A stretch of 11,471 bases of DNA from Dimargaris cristalligena. Lineage: Eukaryota > Kickxellomycota > Dimargaritomycetes > Dimargaritales > Dimargaritaceae. This document shows, one piece after another, positions 1 to 8,660 of this stretch. Position 1 is the stretch's first letter. Each line of letters starts with the position of its first letter. The translations under genes were made by a program, and so were the position numbers. The notes under the pieces were generated by a model. The model saw nothing but the letters and a program-made list of their open reading frames with translations. It was not told the DNA's origin and did no database searches. The stretch lies in NCBI GenBank assembly GCA_027576995.1, contig JANBQC010000766.1, positions 1 through 11,471 of the forward strand. The letters are read 5' to 3'.

Positions 1-645
1 CCCTGTTATCCCTTACAAGGTTTCCCTAACGCCGCTCAAAATGGATATAAATTACGAAGACTTTTTCGTTACACAAGAACCTCAAGTCGGATTGGGCGCT
101 GGCCTGACTAGTCCAACAAGAATTTCCTCGCTCCCCCCTTTTCAAAATGAACCTCATGTAGCCAACTGGCTTGTATATTAGCAATTGCTGTATATTCATT
201 TCCCTCCTTCTTTTCATTTTTTCTAGGGCGCCATTTGTGTAGGGCATGTTGCCATATTAGGCCATCAGATCCCCTGTACCTTGAGGCCGATTTGTTGGAA
301 ATACTAAAGGAGGATCAATTCCACTGTATAGAAGGGGGAAAAAGCCGCCAGAGGGCGGTAGGTGCCTCTAGGTGGTTAGTTCTATTGAATAGCGTAGTCG
401 GTAGGGTGCATTTAAAGCGGTTAAAATGAGAGGACATATAATTACTAAAAAATCTAGAGTAATTGGTTAGAAGCTGGAGATGACAGTAGATCCGTCAGGA
501 CATATTTTACAACACATTAATTACAAGAAGAACGCGGTCGGCTATCGTCTTAGTTCTACTAGGGGTGTCTTTGGGAAGTGATGGTGAAAAATGGCTAGGT
601 CTACCGACTTCCCTCGCTTTCCTCTCCATGTTAAATTGCGCACCG

Positions 646-653
646 TTTATATA
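646..653 (-). promoter_or_regulatory. TATA box without a recognised gene, leftward
   Basis: The minus strand reads TATATAAACGG, a near-perfect eukaryotic TATA box followed by the same AAAC extension found upstream of the F-box-like gene. A 40-codon frame starts on the minus strand at 629 in good context (AACATGG), but it begins only about 24 bases from the box, probably upstream of any start site it would set. No convincing gene follows within 1-640, so it is either a relic or the promoter of a gene with a distant or spliced start. Confidence 0.3.
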
Positions 654-732
654 CTTCATCTTTTCATATATATTTTTTCAAGTATGACCTTCCTGTATTA
701 ACCACAATCCGAAATTTAACTTGAGTCAATGA

Positions 733-740
733 TATATAAA
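733..740 (+). promoter_or_regulatory. TATA box without a recognised gene, rightward
   Basis: The plus strand reads TATATAAACGC. A pyrimidine-rich stretch (about 751-785) follows about 20 bases downstream, as is common around fungal transcription start sites. Transcription from here would run into the antisense of the protease gene 3' end. The only plus-strand frame nearby (885-1067) shows no family features. It lies about 80 bp from the opposite-facing box at 646-653, giving a divergent-promoter geometry. Confidence 0.3.
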
Positions 741-953
741 CGCTCGATTGATTTGCTCCCCTCCTTGTCTATATCATTTTTTATATTCCTGTAGTGACAC
801 TATTAACAGCAACAGCTTCTAGTTTATTTGGCACCCAGCGTTCATTGACTATCAATTTCCTCGGTACAATATAGTGCGCTATTTATGGAATGTCATTTTA
901 TGACCAAATATATATATGAAGTAATATTGACTCTTAGTGATAACGATACACTG

Positions 954-3518
954 TTACCATTGGATATTGAATTTGGGCGAGTTCCAAATGACATAATCAT
1001 CGTCGCTGTCTGGAGTTCGACTGGGTTTCAACCACTTGGCCTGGAGGCTATATGTTCCACTGGGTAGTATTTCGTAAGCACCAGTATTGGTGTTGACGAT
1101 ACCGCCTACAAAACGCCAGGTGTATGGATTGCTAGCTGGTTCCCAGTTGCGACGCATGTAAGGATTGGCCCCGTAGATGGCCTGTCGGTAGAGAGTAGTT
1201 CCGTTTGCTAGGACGGAGGCAGCATTAATAAGAAGCATGGCCGAGTTGAAAATCTGTTGGAAGGTGAACCCGGGATTATCATTGTTGACCATGGTAAAGG
1301 TGGGTAGGGCACCCGCCGCGGGTGCCTTTGCCGGACTCCAAAAAGACGGGTAACCGAGAGCGGAGGGCGGAGGAAGGACGGGAAGCCGATCGATATTGTC
1401 CTTCATACCCATTATGGGGAAAGTGCGATAAAGCGTAGTTGTTCCAGTAACCAGAGTGTACTTAAGGTAGAACCCGAACATCATGTAGCTATCGCTGGCA
1501 ATATTGGTGGTGGTGACTTTAACGTTAGCAATTTGGCTACTGGCGGGTAGTATACTGCTTGCAGGAGGATTGATGTAGATGATACCAACACCCTCTGCCG
1601 TCGTTTGGGGTGTCATGAGCAGATTCTTACTCGAATCATATACAGTATACTGTCGGCAATTAAAGTATGCGAGACTGTAAGTATATGTTGCCGAGCCTTT
1701 GTTATAAATGGCAATACTAAAAGACTGGAACCCGGCTATAGGACCCACAGCCTTTAAGTCCGTTAGAGGCTGATATACAAAAGCATCCAAGCTTAAATCG
1801 TCAAACAGACTATCCATGGCAAGACTGCCCCCTCCCTGGATGGCAGGCAGATACGGCTTACCCGAATCAAATAGTATGGAGGCGTGTCCCACCATCAAAT
1901 CAGATATTCGAGCAACCGCCTCATTAGGCAGGTGTTGGAATACAAGAGCGAAACAACCGGCGACGTAAGGGGAGGCCATGGAGGTGCCTGAGAGAATGGC
2001 ATAGGAACCGAGATTAATGGGATAGGTGGAGTAGACGTTGGAGCCGGGGGCGACGAGAGTGGGTTTCATTTCCATGCCGAGGCCGGGCCCACGCGAGGAG
2101 AAGAACGACACCTGGTTGGCTTTGGGGTTATCTATCACTTGGTAGTTGTCGGTGGAAGTGATAAGTGGGATCCATCCTCTGCCGTAAAAGTCGATAAACC
2201 AATCGCCGGTTGCTTTACCCACACGCACCGTAGGGATGGTGTTGGGGTTGGCGAATAAGGGGGGTTGGATTGGCACATCTTCAACGTCATACACAATCAT
2301 GGCCATGGCCCCGGCTGCCGCCACGTTAGCGGCCTTGACATCGAGGGTACACTCGCCCACTTGGACAAGGGCAATTTTACCGGTCAGCACAGTGGTGACA
2401 GTGGAACAGGCTGTCAGCGAGCCGTTTATGGAGTTGGCCTGAAGGACAGCCGTTTTGGTGAATGCAAAAGATTTGGAGGCGCCTTGGGTGCTGGATCGAA
2501 TTTGCAGGGGCACACCCGTGGGGTTGGTGAACGCGAATCCGTAACCATATACCGTAGGCGGTTCCATACTTCCTACTGTGATGACCGACCGCCCTGTGGC
2601 GGGGGATCCTGTCATCCAAAAAGAACGCTGGCCTTCGTTACCAGCCGCAGCGACTATGGCAATCCCCATGATAGTCATATAGTCGCTACAAAAGGCGTCG
2701 ATGTCGGAATTGAACCCCGATGGAGCGGCAATAGAAATGTTAATGACCTTCATGCCGTCAAGGTAGGCCATCTGCAGGGCTTTGATAAGGATGGCGCTGT
2801 TGGTCGTGGTAGAGCAGCCCATGACCCGGTACACCCCCAGAGTTGCGCCCGGTGCTACACCCTTGAAGTTACCGCAGTTGCCCGCGATAATCCCGGCGAC
2901 GTGGGTGCCGTGGCCGTTACATGTATCCAAAGGATTGGCCTTGGGTTGAGGGGTGTTATATCCATTAAAGGCGTCGCCCACCAAATCATACCCGTAGCGT
3001 ACCTTGCAGTTGGTGGTATTGAAGCAGTTGCCGAACGCCGGATGGGTATAGTCGATTCCGCTGTCGATGATTCCGATTTTGACGCCCGCTCCGGTTAGCC
3101 CATAAGCGGATGCTAGTGCGTTGACGCCTGTATGGTTGTGGTTGATTTGGACCAGCTCCGCGTTGGCGGTCGACTGGCGGGGCTTTACGTCCACGACGCT
3201 GTCCTGTATCATGATCTGGTTCGGCACAATAGTCGTCACTGAAGAAAACTTAGAGATGGCAGTTCGATAGTACTCGTCCACCACAATCTGGGAGCCTGCA
3301 AATACATCACTGTAATTGGTGGCTAACACAAATGGAATTGACGAGGCCTTCAAGTCACTCACTAAAGAGGCGCGTTGCTGAGTTGTGATAGCTATGTCAT
3401 ACTGATTGCCGGGAAATTGAACGATAAACGAGTTGGGGACCACATCGGCCTGTGCGATGCTGAGGGCCAGAAGCAAGATTGAGAGGTGGGCACCAATGTG
3501 GTGCAAAAGCCAAACCAT
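954..3518 (-). CDS. Secreted subtilisin-like serine protease with PA domain (S8, Vpr/C5a-peptidase type)
   Basis: Complete 854-residue intronless endopeptidase. Residues 1-24 form a signal peptide with a leucine-rich core and a likely AQA|D cleavage site. About 28-106 resembles an inhibitor I9 propeptide (NSFIVQFPG at the start), which normally chaperones folding and is removed. The catalytic core has all three active-site residues: Asp152 in IGIIDSGID, His203 in NGHGTHVAGI and Ser513 in SGTSMASPYVAG, plus oxyanion Asn294 in AAGNEG. A protease-associated (PA) domain is inserted at about 360-450, as in the Vpr/C5a-like branch. About 580-705 is a beta-rich Fn3-like domain, and the tail ends in LPSGTYSLQAKWL then WNSPKFNIQW, the usual closing strand motifs of this family. 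Several N-glycosylation sequons occur (Asn68, 128, 167, 260, 365, 772). The ATG is in good context (A at -3, G at +4) and directly precedes the signal peptide. Presumed role: extracellular protein degradation; substrate unknown. Confidence 0.95.
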   Translation of the reverse strand: MVWLLHHIGAHLSILLLALSIAQADVVPNSFIVQFPGNQYDIAITTQQRASLVSDLKASSIPFVLATNYSDVFAGSQIVVDEYYRTAISKFSSVTTIVPNQIMIQDSVVDVKPRQSTANAELVQINHNHTGVNALASAYGLTGAGVKIGIIDSGIDYTHPAFGNCFNTTNCKVRYGYDLVGDAFNGYNTPQPKANPLDTCNGHGTHVAGIIAGNCGNFKGVAPGATLGVYRVMGCSTTTNSAILIKALQMAYLDGMKVINISIAAPSGFNSDIDAFCSDYMTIMGIAIVAAAGNEGQRSFWMTGSPATGRSVITVGSMEPPTVYGYGFAFTNPTGVPLQIRSSTQGASKSFAFTKTAVLQANSINGSLTACSTVTTVLTGKIALVQVGECTLDVKAANVAAAGAMAMIVYDVEDVPIQPPLFANPNTIPTVRVGKATGDWFIDFYGRGWIPLITSTDNYQVIDNPKANQVSFFSSRGPGLGMEMKPTLVAPGSNVYSTYPINLGSYAILSGTSMASPYVAGCFALVFQHLPNEAVARISDLMVGHASILFDSGKPYLPAIQGGGSLAMDSLFDDLSLDAFVYQPLTDLKAVGPIAGFQSFSIAIYNKGSATYTYSLAYFNCRQYTVYDSSKNLLMTPQTTAEGVGIIYINPPASSILPASSQIANVKVTTTNIASDSYMMFGFYLKYTLVTGTTTLYRTFPIMGMKDNIDRLPVLPPPSALGYPSFWSPAKAPAAGALPTFTMVNNDNPGFTFQQIFNSAMLLINAASVLANGTTLYRQAIYGANPYMRRNWEPASNPYTWRFVGGIVNTNTGAYEILPSGTYSLQAKWLKPSRTPDSDDDYVIWNSPKFNIQW

Positions 3519-3759
3519 AGTGGGGCTGTTGAACCGGCAAAAACTTTGTACACTATTTATTTTAAAGCAGTATTATAGTTTGGTGGTTAGATGCCTTATG
3601 TAGAACAGTTAATACTCAGGTGAAGATAGTCACTTTAGAAACAAATAAGAGCAGATGGCTAAATTTCGCATATTAGTATACTTACCTGGACTAGTATTGG
3701 ACACTGTGGACAAATTAATTTGATAGCAATATGAGTGATGTAAGTAATGGCGCCAAGCC

Positions 3760-3773
3760 TATATATATATATA
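3760..3773 (-). promoter_or_regulatory. Candidate TATA element of the protease gene
   Basis: Alternating TA run of 14 bases about 242 bases upstream of the protease ATG, a spacing close to the 232 bases seen between TATA box and ATG in the F-box-like gene. The run is self-complementary, so orientation is assumed from the neighbouring gene. A weaker alternative, TATAAT on the minus strand at 3572-3577, would give a leader of about 25-30 bases instead. The sequence does not decide between them. Confidence 0.25.
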
Positions 3774-3916
3774 CCAAGCTATATCGCCCCATCCGGAGAG
3801 TCTATGATTTTATATGAAAATGCCGGGGACCGATTTAGGGAAATTACTGGGATGAGTAGCGTAGTTAGCCGAGCAGGCGGATGTGTTACCCACCATGTTA
3901 ACTCGTTGACATAGGG

Positions 3917-4000
3917 GCGATTTATTTTTAACTAGTGGTTTTTACCCCATTCAACGGATATTTTGTTATACAACCCAGTTGGACATACCCCATATAAAAT
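3917..4000 (+). repeat. Dispersed repeat, copy A (partial)
   Basis: About 84 bp aligning to the 3' half of copies B and C. Shared landmarks in the same order are a TTTATTTTT-like tract, AACTAGT (AACCAGT in the others), a CATTCAA-type segment, TTGTTATACAACC (CGTTATACAGCC in copy C) and a terminal CCCATAT. It is the most diverged copy, around two thirds identical by eye, in the same orientation as the others. Confidence 0.55.
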
Positions 4001-4796
4001 AAATTCAAGCAGTTTCTGCGGTTGCTGGCCCTGAAACACTTTTCTGGGATTGGCATGACCCCATTGGGCCATAAACAAAAAAAATGGCAAGCGAATAGGA
4101 GTATCCGGAAGCGACTAATATTTACCCTCCCCCCATTATTTGGCCATTATTCAGCGCTGGCAACGAGCTCCCCAGAGAAAACAATGGCTCCACGAATTAA
4201 TCTCAGTGCATCGCCACAGCCTAAAATTTATTATGATAGACAAGATTTATTTTCCGATAAAATCATTTAGCCCAATTAAGACTATATTACTTCTTTGGGA
4301 GATCTCACCTAGGTGCAGCTCACACATAGAATTGCGATGACTTCCAATATCCTAATTTGGGAGGATCGAATACTTCATTTATCTATATGCATACACTAAT
4401 AATTCACGCATACAGTTGCCTTGTTTCGCAGAATTGTGCCCGCCAAAGATTTTCTCGGGTTGGTTTAAAAACGTTACATATTTTCATATTTATTTACTAT
4501 TCTAAGGCCATCAAGCCACTCGCCGTAACTCGGGTTCCCGCCCGCCTTTTTTACTGTATTTGCATAAGTCGCTATGCATTTCTCTTGGTCAACTGGCATT
4601 CTCGCCAATCACATTACAACCGGGCCATTATATATTCTTACCTTTCTATCCCTTTATCTAGCCCCCCTAGCCGATTTCTTTGAATTAGGCCGCGTCTAAT
4701 ACCCGCTGACTCCGTGTACCTAACATAAGAGCGCGGTATAGACGGGTCGATGATTTACAAGTTCAACAAGGCTTGGCTCTTTAGAAACGAACTGTC

Positions 4797-5249
4797 TTAC
4801 CACTCTCTCCTCCTCGTATCATTTAGACTGCTGTGGGTCTCTGTAAAGTTGCCCATATATACTTTTGTAGCTGTGTTTTGGTCGCTCGAACAAAAAAAAT
4901 TACGCATTTTACCAATCATAGATAGATGGACAAAGCGTTGTTGGGGAAAGACTCTACTCAATCCCATGAAAACATAAATTAAGGGCGAAGAGATTGGTCC
5001 TCTGAATTCCATCTCGAATTTGGTAAAATTGGCGGCTGGAGGATCAATATATGTAGCAGGGGAAACCCCGGAAATGAGTTTGGTTAGGACCTTCAACTGT
5101 GTATGATTCCCACCGAGGCATCCAAAATAAGCCAGCGCTTTACCACACTGCTTTTCTTGCAACCCCACCCCTCGAGGAATCGGAACCGCTAAGTAAGGCC
5201 TACCACTAAGACCCTGGACGATCACTTGATCCCACCAGCAATGATGCAT
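4797..5249 (-). CDS. Doubtful hypothetical protein, 150 residues
   Basis: Minus-strand open frame from an ATG at 5249 to TAA at 4797. No family recognised. The first ~80 codons look more protein-like than surrounding DNA (for example GLSGRPYLAVPIPRGVG and GNHTQLKVLTKLISG), while the C-terminal part crosses an A/T homopolymer and reads like non-coding sequence. There is no signal peptide or clear membrane segment. An in-frame TAA lies just upstream, and a possible splice acceptor (GTGGCAG) precedes the ATG, so it could also be an exon or decayed fragment of a larger gene. It may equally be a chance frame; an overlapping plus-strand frame of 75 codons has no better support. Confidence 0.22.
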   Translation of the reverse strand: MHHCWWDQVIVQGLSGRPYLAVPIPRGVGLQEKQCGKALAYFGCLGGNHTQLKVLTKLISGVSPATYIDPPAANFTKFEMEFRGPISSPLIYVFMGLSRVFPQQRFVHLSMIGKMRNFFCSSDQNTATKVYMGNFTETHSSLNDTRRREW

Positions 5250-5386
5250 CTTCAAGCTGCCACAATGTAGTTACCCAAACCGGGTGGGTGCTGGCCAATT
5301 ACCAGCCTTATTGGTTATCTAGAAAAACTCGGGTTACAAAAGGAGAAAATAACACATGTCATCCCAGACTCAATATATATTTATAG

Positions 5387-5540
5387 AATATGGGTGAAAT
5401 TTAAACCAGCTATATAAGGTTTTACATAATACGTGTATGGGTAAATATATGTGAGAATAGCTTTTAACCAGTAATATTGGCCTCATTCAATGGATTCTTC
5501 ATTATACAGCCTGAATAAACCTCTACCATATTATAGTATT
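5387..5540 (+). repeat. Dispersed repeat, copy B
   Basis: About 154 bp aligning over its whole length with copy C at 10190-10344 in direct orientation. Both begin AATATGGGTGAA and share GTGTATGGG, AACCAGTAATATT, GCCTCAT, TTATACAGCCTG and a final CCATATT. Divergence is substantial, with small indels, so the copies are old. No coding capacity seen. Confidence 0.65.
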
Positions 5541-6251
5541 ATCTATTATTGGCCCTCCTAATCTAACTTAATCTGGACATAACAATCATCCACCCTTATT
5601 AGGTCTTATAGTACCATATTAACCTTCCCATGGTTACCCCCAGTACTATAGGATCACCCTATATTACATAACCCTTCCCCTTCTGGACTCCAGCTCTTTG
5701 CACTAATTACTCCCATGTGGATCTAATGACTCTTCCAGTTCCCAATAGAGTCTTCCAAGTCCTCATGGCTATCTGGCCAGCTTATTCATTATACTATTAG
5801 TATTAGTAGTACCTTCCCCTGGGGACCTCCCTTTGGAGTCATCCCCCGTATATATATAACCAGCCCCATTGGGACCAGTTCAATTCCTCAGCTTATTTCT
5901 GACCCCTTATTTTATTCCAATAAATATTATATATGCTCACTCCCTTTATACTGACTAGTAAGTGTGCCCACTGCACAACCCTGGCATGTACCTGCATCTA
6001 GTAAACCTTTATTAGTTAGTACTATGCCCTTACCTAGTACTAGGACCCACTTGGCTAAGCCTAAGCCCTGTCCACCATTAGAAGCCTATCCTTAGGACTC
6101 TTGATGGACTAAGAGTGGTTAACCCAGGTGACAATATGTCTTATAAAGAAAATCAAAAAAGAATATTAATGGGGATAGTAGTTCACTGTTACTCAGTGTG
6201 GGGATAGTTAATAAGAACCACCAATGAATTAATCCCCACTAAAAAGAGGCC
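5434..6251. mobile_element. CpG-depleted block, probable transposon remnant
   Basis: Over about 818 bp I find a single CG dinucleotide (5847-5848), although neighbouring intergenic DNA has them regularly. The block ends close to the 67-bp repeat at 6067-6133. Read on the minus strand from 6133 it begins TGTCACC, as many Ty3-type LTRs do, and contains TATAAA (5945-5950) followed by AATAAA (5911-5916), a plausible LTR promoter/polyadenylation order. No target-site duplication, primer-binding site or protein-coding relic was established, so the LTR reading is an inference. Confidence 0.4.
6067..6133 (-). repeat. 67-bp inverted repeat, left member
   Basis: Its reverse complement matches 11333-11399 at 60 of 67 positions by eye, without gaps. 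It contains the conserved core CATTAGAAGCCTATCC and the segment AAGAGTGGTTAAC, and ends in CAGGTGACA. Similarity stops abruptly on both sides, so 67 bp is the full shared unit visible here. Either LTR ends of two related retroelements or terminal inverted repeats of a ~5.3-kb element are possible. Confidence 0.8.
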
Positions 6252-6719
6252 CGGATTTTAGCTGACAACTATGCACAGAAGTATTGGAAAATATACAATA
6301 ATTTGTGTATATTTCAGCCTCATGATTTTTACTTTAATAGTAAATATTAGAACCGGCTGCATCATTTACCCAGACAAAACAAATGCTTTCTGATGTACTG
6401 AGGATGTTCAGCAGAATATAAAAGGCGATACTATAGTAGTGAGGTATATTTAGCCCATATTAAACCTATTGCATCAATATAAAAAACAAAATTAATAAAG
6501 TTCTACATTGAGATATAGTGATTACACACTAATATTTGACTGCCTTGAAAACACCTTAAGTGCCACTAGATTTTTACCGCCATTTCTGAATATCAAGTAA
6601 AAAATTGGGTAAGGCAAATAAATCCTATCAACCGTAGAGAGGTTAAAACCCTAGCACAGTGGCAATTCCTCGGGATTAGAGAGAAGTCAGGGTCATTCAG
6701 TTTCCTCATTTTAGGTTGT

Positions 6720-8421
6720 CTAATCCAGGTTTCTGGCAATTTGAATTTGTTCGACTTCCCTGGTCATTTCAACTAAATCCAGAGCGAACTGCATGTCACG
6801 AGCATTGTAGCTTCGGGTCAGGACCTCAGGAATGGACTTGGCCAAGACACCATCCCCACTCGCTATGAAGGGACGATTACCCAACACGCCTTTCATAATA
6901 TCCTCATCCACGACAAAGGCTACGGCGTTATTGGCTATGTCATAGCGGATTTTGTTCCCTAGAAAATCAAAGGGGCATTCCTTAATCTGGGAGTTCAATT
7001 GGCGGGTTTCCGGAAAGTCCTGTTGAATGTCATCCCATTGAATAGCGGCTTCAGAATGGGTGCGGGTAAATTTAAATTCTTCGGAACACAACTGGACATG
7101 GCGAACGAAGGTTGGTTCCAACGGCAAATTTTGGTAGTGATCATAGTCCAAGGGGTTGGCCCCATTTTCGAACAAGAGCATGAACCCTAAGGTAGTAAGG
7201 CTCCAGTCGATAACCCCTGATGTATCCAGAGTTTTTACGAGGAACTCAACCAGGCTTTCCCACTTTTTCAGGGAAGCCAGGGTAAAAAGCGTGGCCAGTT
7301 GGACCACCCCGAAACCGTGAGCCGTACACTCGAAACCCTTTTGGATACCGTAGGCCTTTTCCGCTTCGATGAACAAATGGTGTGTTTCCGGTGCCCAGAC
7401 TTCGTTAAACGCGGCCATGAATGGCGCAGAGGTGCAGTAGCTCGCCAGACGCCTTTGGAGTTCCAGCACAAGGTCGATATTTCCGTCGGCCACCAGTCCC
7501 AGCATTGGTGACATGGCGTACATTTGGTCAGGGGTGAGCGCTAAAAACTCCACCATTATCCAACGTGTCTCCGCAACCAGTTCGGCCTTGACATAGGCCG
7601 CTATGGCCTGAGCTATTTCAGGTAAGGGCTGCTCCCGGTATTTTTTGGCTATTTCCTCCAGGGTGACATCAGTGGGGTCACCAAATGAGTAGCGGTCAAG
7701 GCTGAACTCGAACTTGAACAAGTCGATCAGGTAGTCCTTTTCACTTTGACCAAGATCATCATACTCTTGACCGTAGTTGCTTACAGTGGGAAGACGGAGT
7801 TTCATCTAAATAGAATTGACAATTCAAGGGGAAATATAAAAAGTGGTAAGTGAGGGATTGTATTCAGATGAATACTTAGGAAAGACGGTCTTTGTGATAT
7901 GGCAATGATAGTCGGGTCTGTGTTGGGACGAGTGAAGTCGATAATGTCATTAATTTATACTAAGAACGGTGGAAATGGCTACTAGGTAAGTGTGGCAAAC
8001 GGGATCCCTGTAATAGCAATTAGTCAAGCTCGGCCCACAGGCCTCCGAAGGAAAGACTGGACTGTACTGCCAGTATACAACATATTGCTAGAAATACCCC
8101 TCTCTCACTATCACTTACCATTTTGTTTCGATAGGAAATACTGGTCCGGACCACCTGATTGATTCCACGCGAGATTTCCAGGAACACGGGCAGTGTGGCA
8201 AGGTCAGAATGTTCTACGATAGTTAGTAGTGTCTCACTGGGGACTCGACAAAGCGAGTCTCTAGGAGGAGACGTGGTGCGGACCATTGGGGGAGCCTGCG
8301 GTTGGTTTTTTTGGGTGGACGGGACATCCTGGTTGTCGAGGGGGGTGAGCACGGGGCTGGCCGCAACCATGGCCAATTGGACCATCCAGAGAAGCGAGAG
8401 GGTAGATATAGTAATCTTCAT
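6720..8421 (-). CDS. Secreted F-box-like protein with helical, weakly ankyrin-like C-terminal region (two exons)
   Basis: Preferred model joins exon 1 (8421-8119, 101 codons) to exon 2 (7805-6720), giving 462 residues in phase 0. Exon 1 encodes a signal peptide (core LSLLWMVQLAMV, likely cleavage after VAAS or AAS), a proline/glutamine-rich linker, and an F-box-like helix set at about residues 57-93 (LCRVPSETLLTIVEH, then DLATLPVFLEISRGI). Exon 2 contributes 361 residues, largely helical; positions 98-120, 170-192 and 203-222 of this exon resemble degenerate ankyrin helices, the last with ENGANPLD. No enzyme motif is seen. F-box proteins normally recruit substrates to cytosolic SCF ubiquitin ligases, so a secretory signal ahead of the motif is odd; the motif may serve another binding role outside the cell. 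Both exons could be read separately: exon 1 alone runs to a stop at 8020 and exon 2 begins with ATG. The start ATG has A at -3 and lies 232 bases from a strong TATA box. Moderately sure of the join, surer of exon 2. Confidence 0.65.
7806..8118 (-). other. Predicted 313-nt intron of the F-box-like gene
   Basis: Donor on the minus strand is ATG|GTAAGT at 8118, a full consensus. The acceptor CTATTTAG ends at 7806, immediately before the ATG of exon 2, whose frame is otherwise closed by that same TAG. Removing it keeps phase 0. A stronger-looking acceptor (TGCTATTACAG) with a branch-like GACTAAT ends at 8008; using it gives a 111-nt intron and only 15 more codons before a stop at 7962-7960. I found no middle exon whose donor keeps the required phase. 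Confidence 0.5.
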
Positions 8422-8652
8422 GGTGGATGAATACGGGTGGTAAGGTACGCTTGGGCGAAAGAATAAAATTGGATAATGTCTTGTAGAAGTGGGGGTGGGT
8501 GGAAGGAAGGAAGTACTTTGAAAACACTGCGCAATGAGTCGCTGGAGAATGATTAAATAAAATGTAAAAATGCTGTTCGAGAAACCTTGGATGGAAAGAT
8601 TCGAGTGATGATAAGATATCTAACGACCATCATAAAGAAGACAAACAACCTG

Positions 8653-8660
8653 TTTATATA
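8653..8660 (-). promoter_or_regulatory. TATA box of the F-box-like gene
   Basis: The minus strand reads CTATATAAACAGG, a consensus TATA box. A start site about 30 bases on would leave a leader of roughly 200 bases, which is pyrimidine-rich on the minus strand. A 26-codon upstream reading frame begins near the expected start site (8633), so whether it is within the transcript cannot be decided from sequence. Confidence 0.55.

Larger units (their letters stand above)
1..953. other. Intergenic region downstream of the protease gene
   Basis: AT-rich sequence with no reading frame that looks coding: the open stretches are short, lack family motifs and are rich in rare-looking composition. It contains two consensus TATATAAAC boxes pointing away from each other, annotated separately. 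The 3' untranslated region of the minus-strand protease gene should lie just below 954; I see no perfect AATAAA on the minus strand there, only ATAAA variants near 880-900. The first exon of a gene running off the left edge cannot be excluded. Confidence 0.5.
3519..4796. other. Intergenic region upstream of the protease gene
   Basis: AT-rich DNA holding the presumed protease promoter and copy A of a dispersed repeat. The open frames across 4022-4700 on the plus strand are low-complexity, mostly lack an ATG start and show no family motifs, so I do not call a gene. No tRNA or other RNA gene recognised. Confidence 0.5.
5250..6719. other. Repeat-rich intergenic region
   Basis: No coding frame supported. 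It contains copy B of the dispersed repeat, a nearly CpG-free block with marked C-over-G skew on the plus strand and the left 67-bp inverted-repeat member. The part from about 6252 to 6719 is AT-rich and carries the presumed 3' flank of the F-box-like gene; I see nothing further there. Confidence 0.5.

Noticed and set aside
26..247. 73-codon minus-strand frame near the left edge
   Set aside because: No recognisable features, and its start is far (about 400 bases) from the leftward TATA box; reads like chance.
507..629. 40-codon minus-strand frame with AACATGG context
   Set aside because: Its ATG is only about 24 bases from the TATA box, so it would probably lie outside the transcript; too short to support alone.
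2265..3098. 277-codon plus-strand open frame opposite the protease gene
   Set aside because: It is the antisense of the conserved catalytic domain, starts without an ATG, and shows no motif of its own; the frame stays open because of codon bias in the real gene.
4357..4683. 108-codon plus-strand frame
   Set aside because: No ATG at its start, composition like AT-rich intergenic DNA, and no domain-like pattern.
5445..6138. Possible ATATG target-site duplication bracketing 5450-6133 as a solo LTR
   Set aside because: The left edge would fall inside dispersed repeat copy B, which aligns continuously with copy C across that point, so the five-base match is probably chance.
8159..8443. 94-codon plus-strand frame over the F-box-like exon
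   Set aside because: Antisense to exon 1, which has a signal peptide, a good start context and an F-box-like motif.
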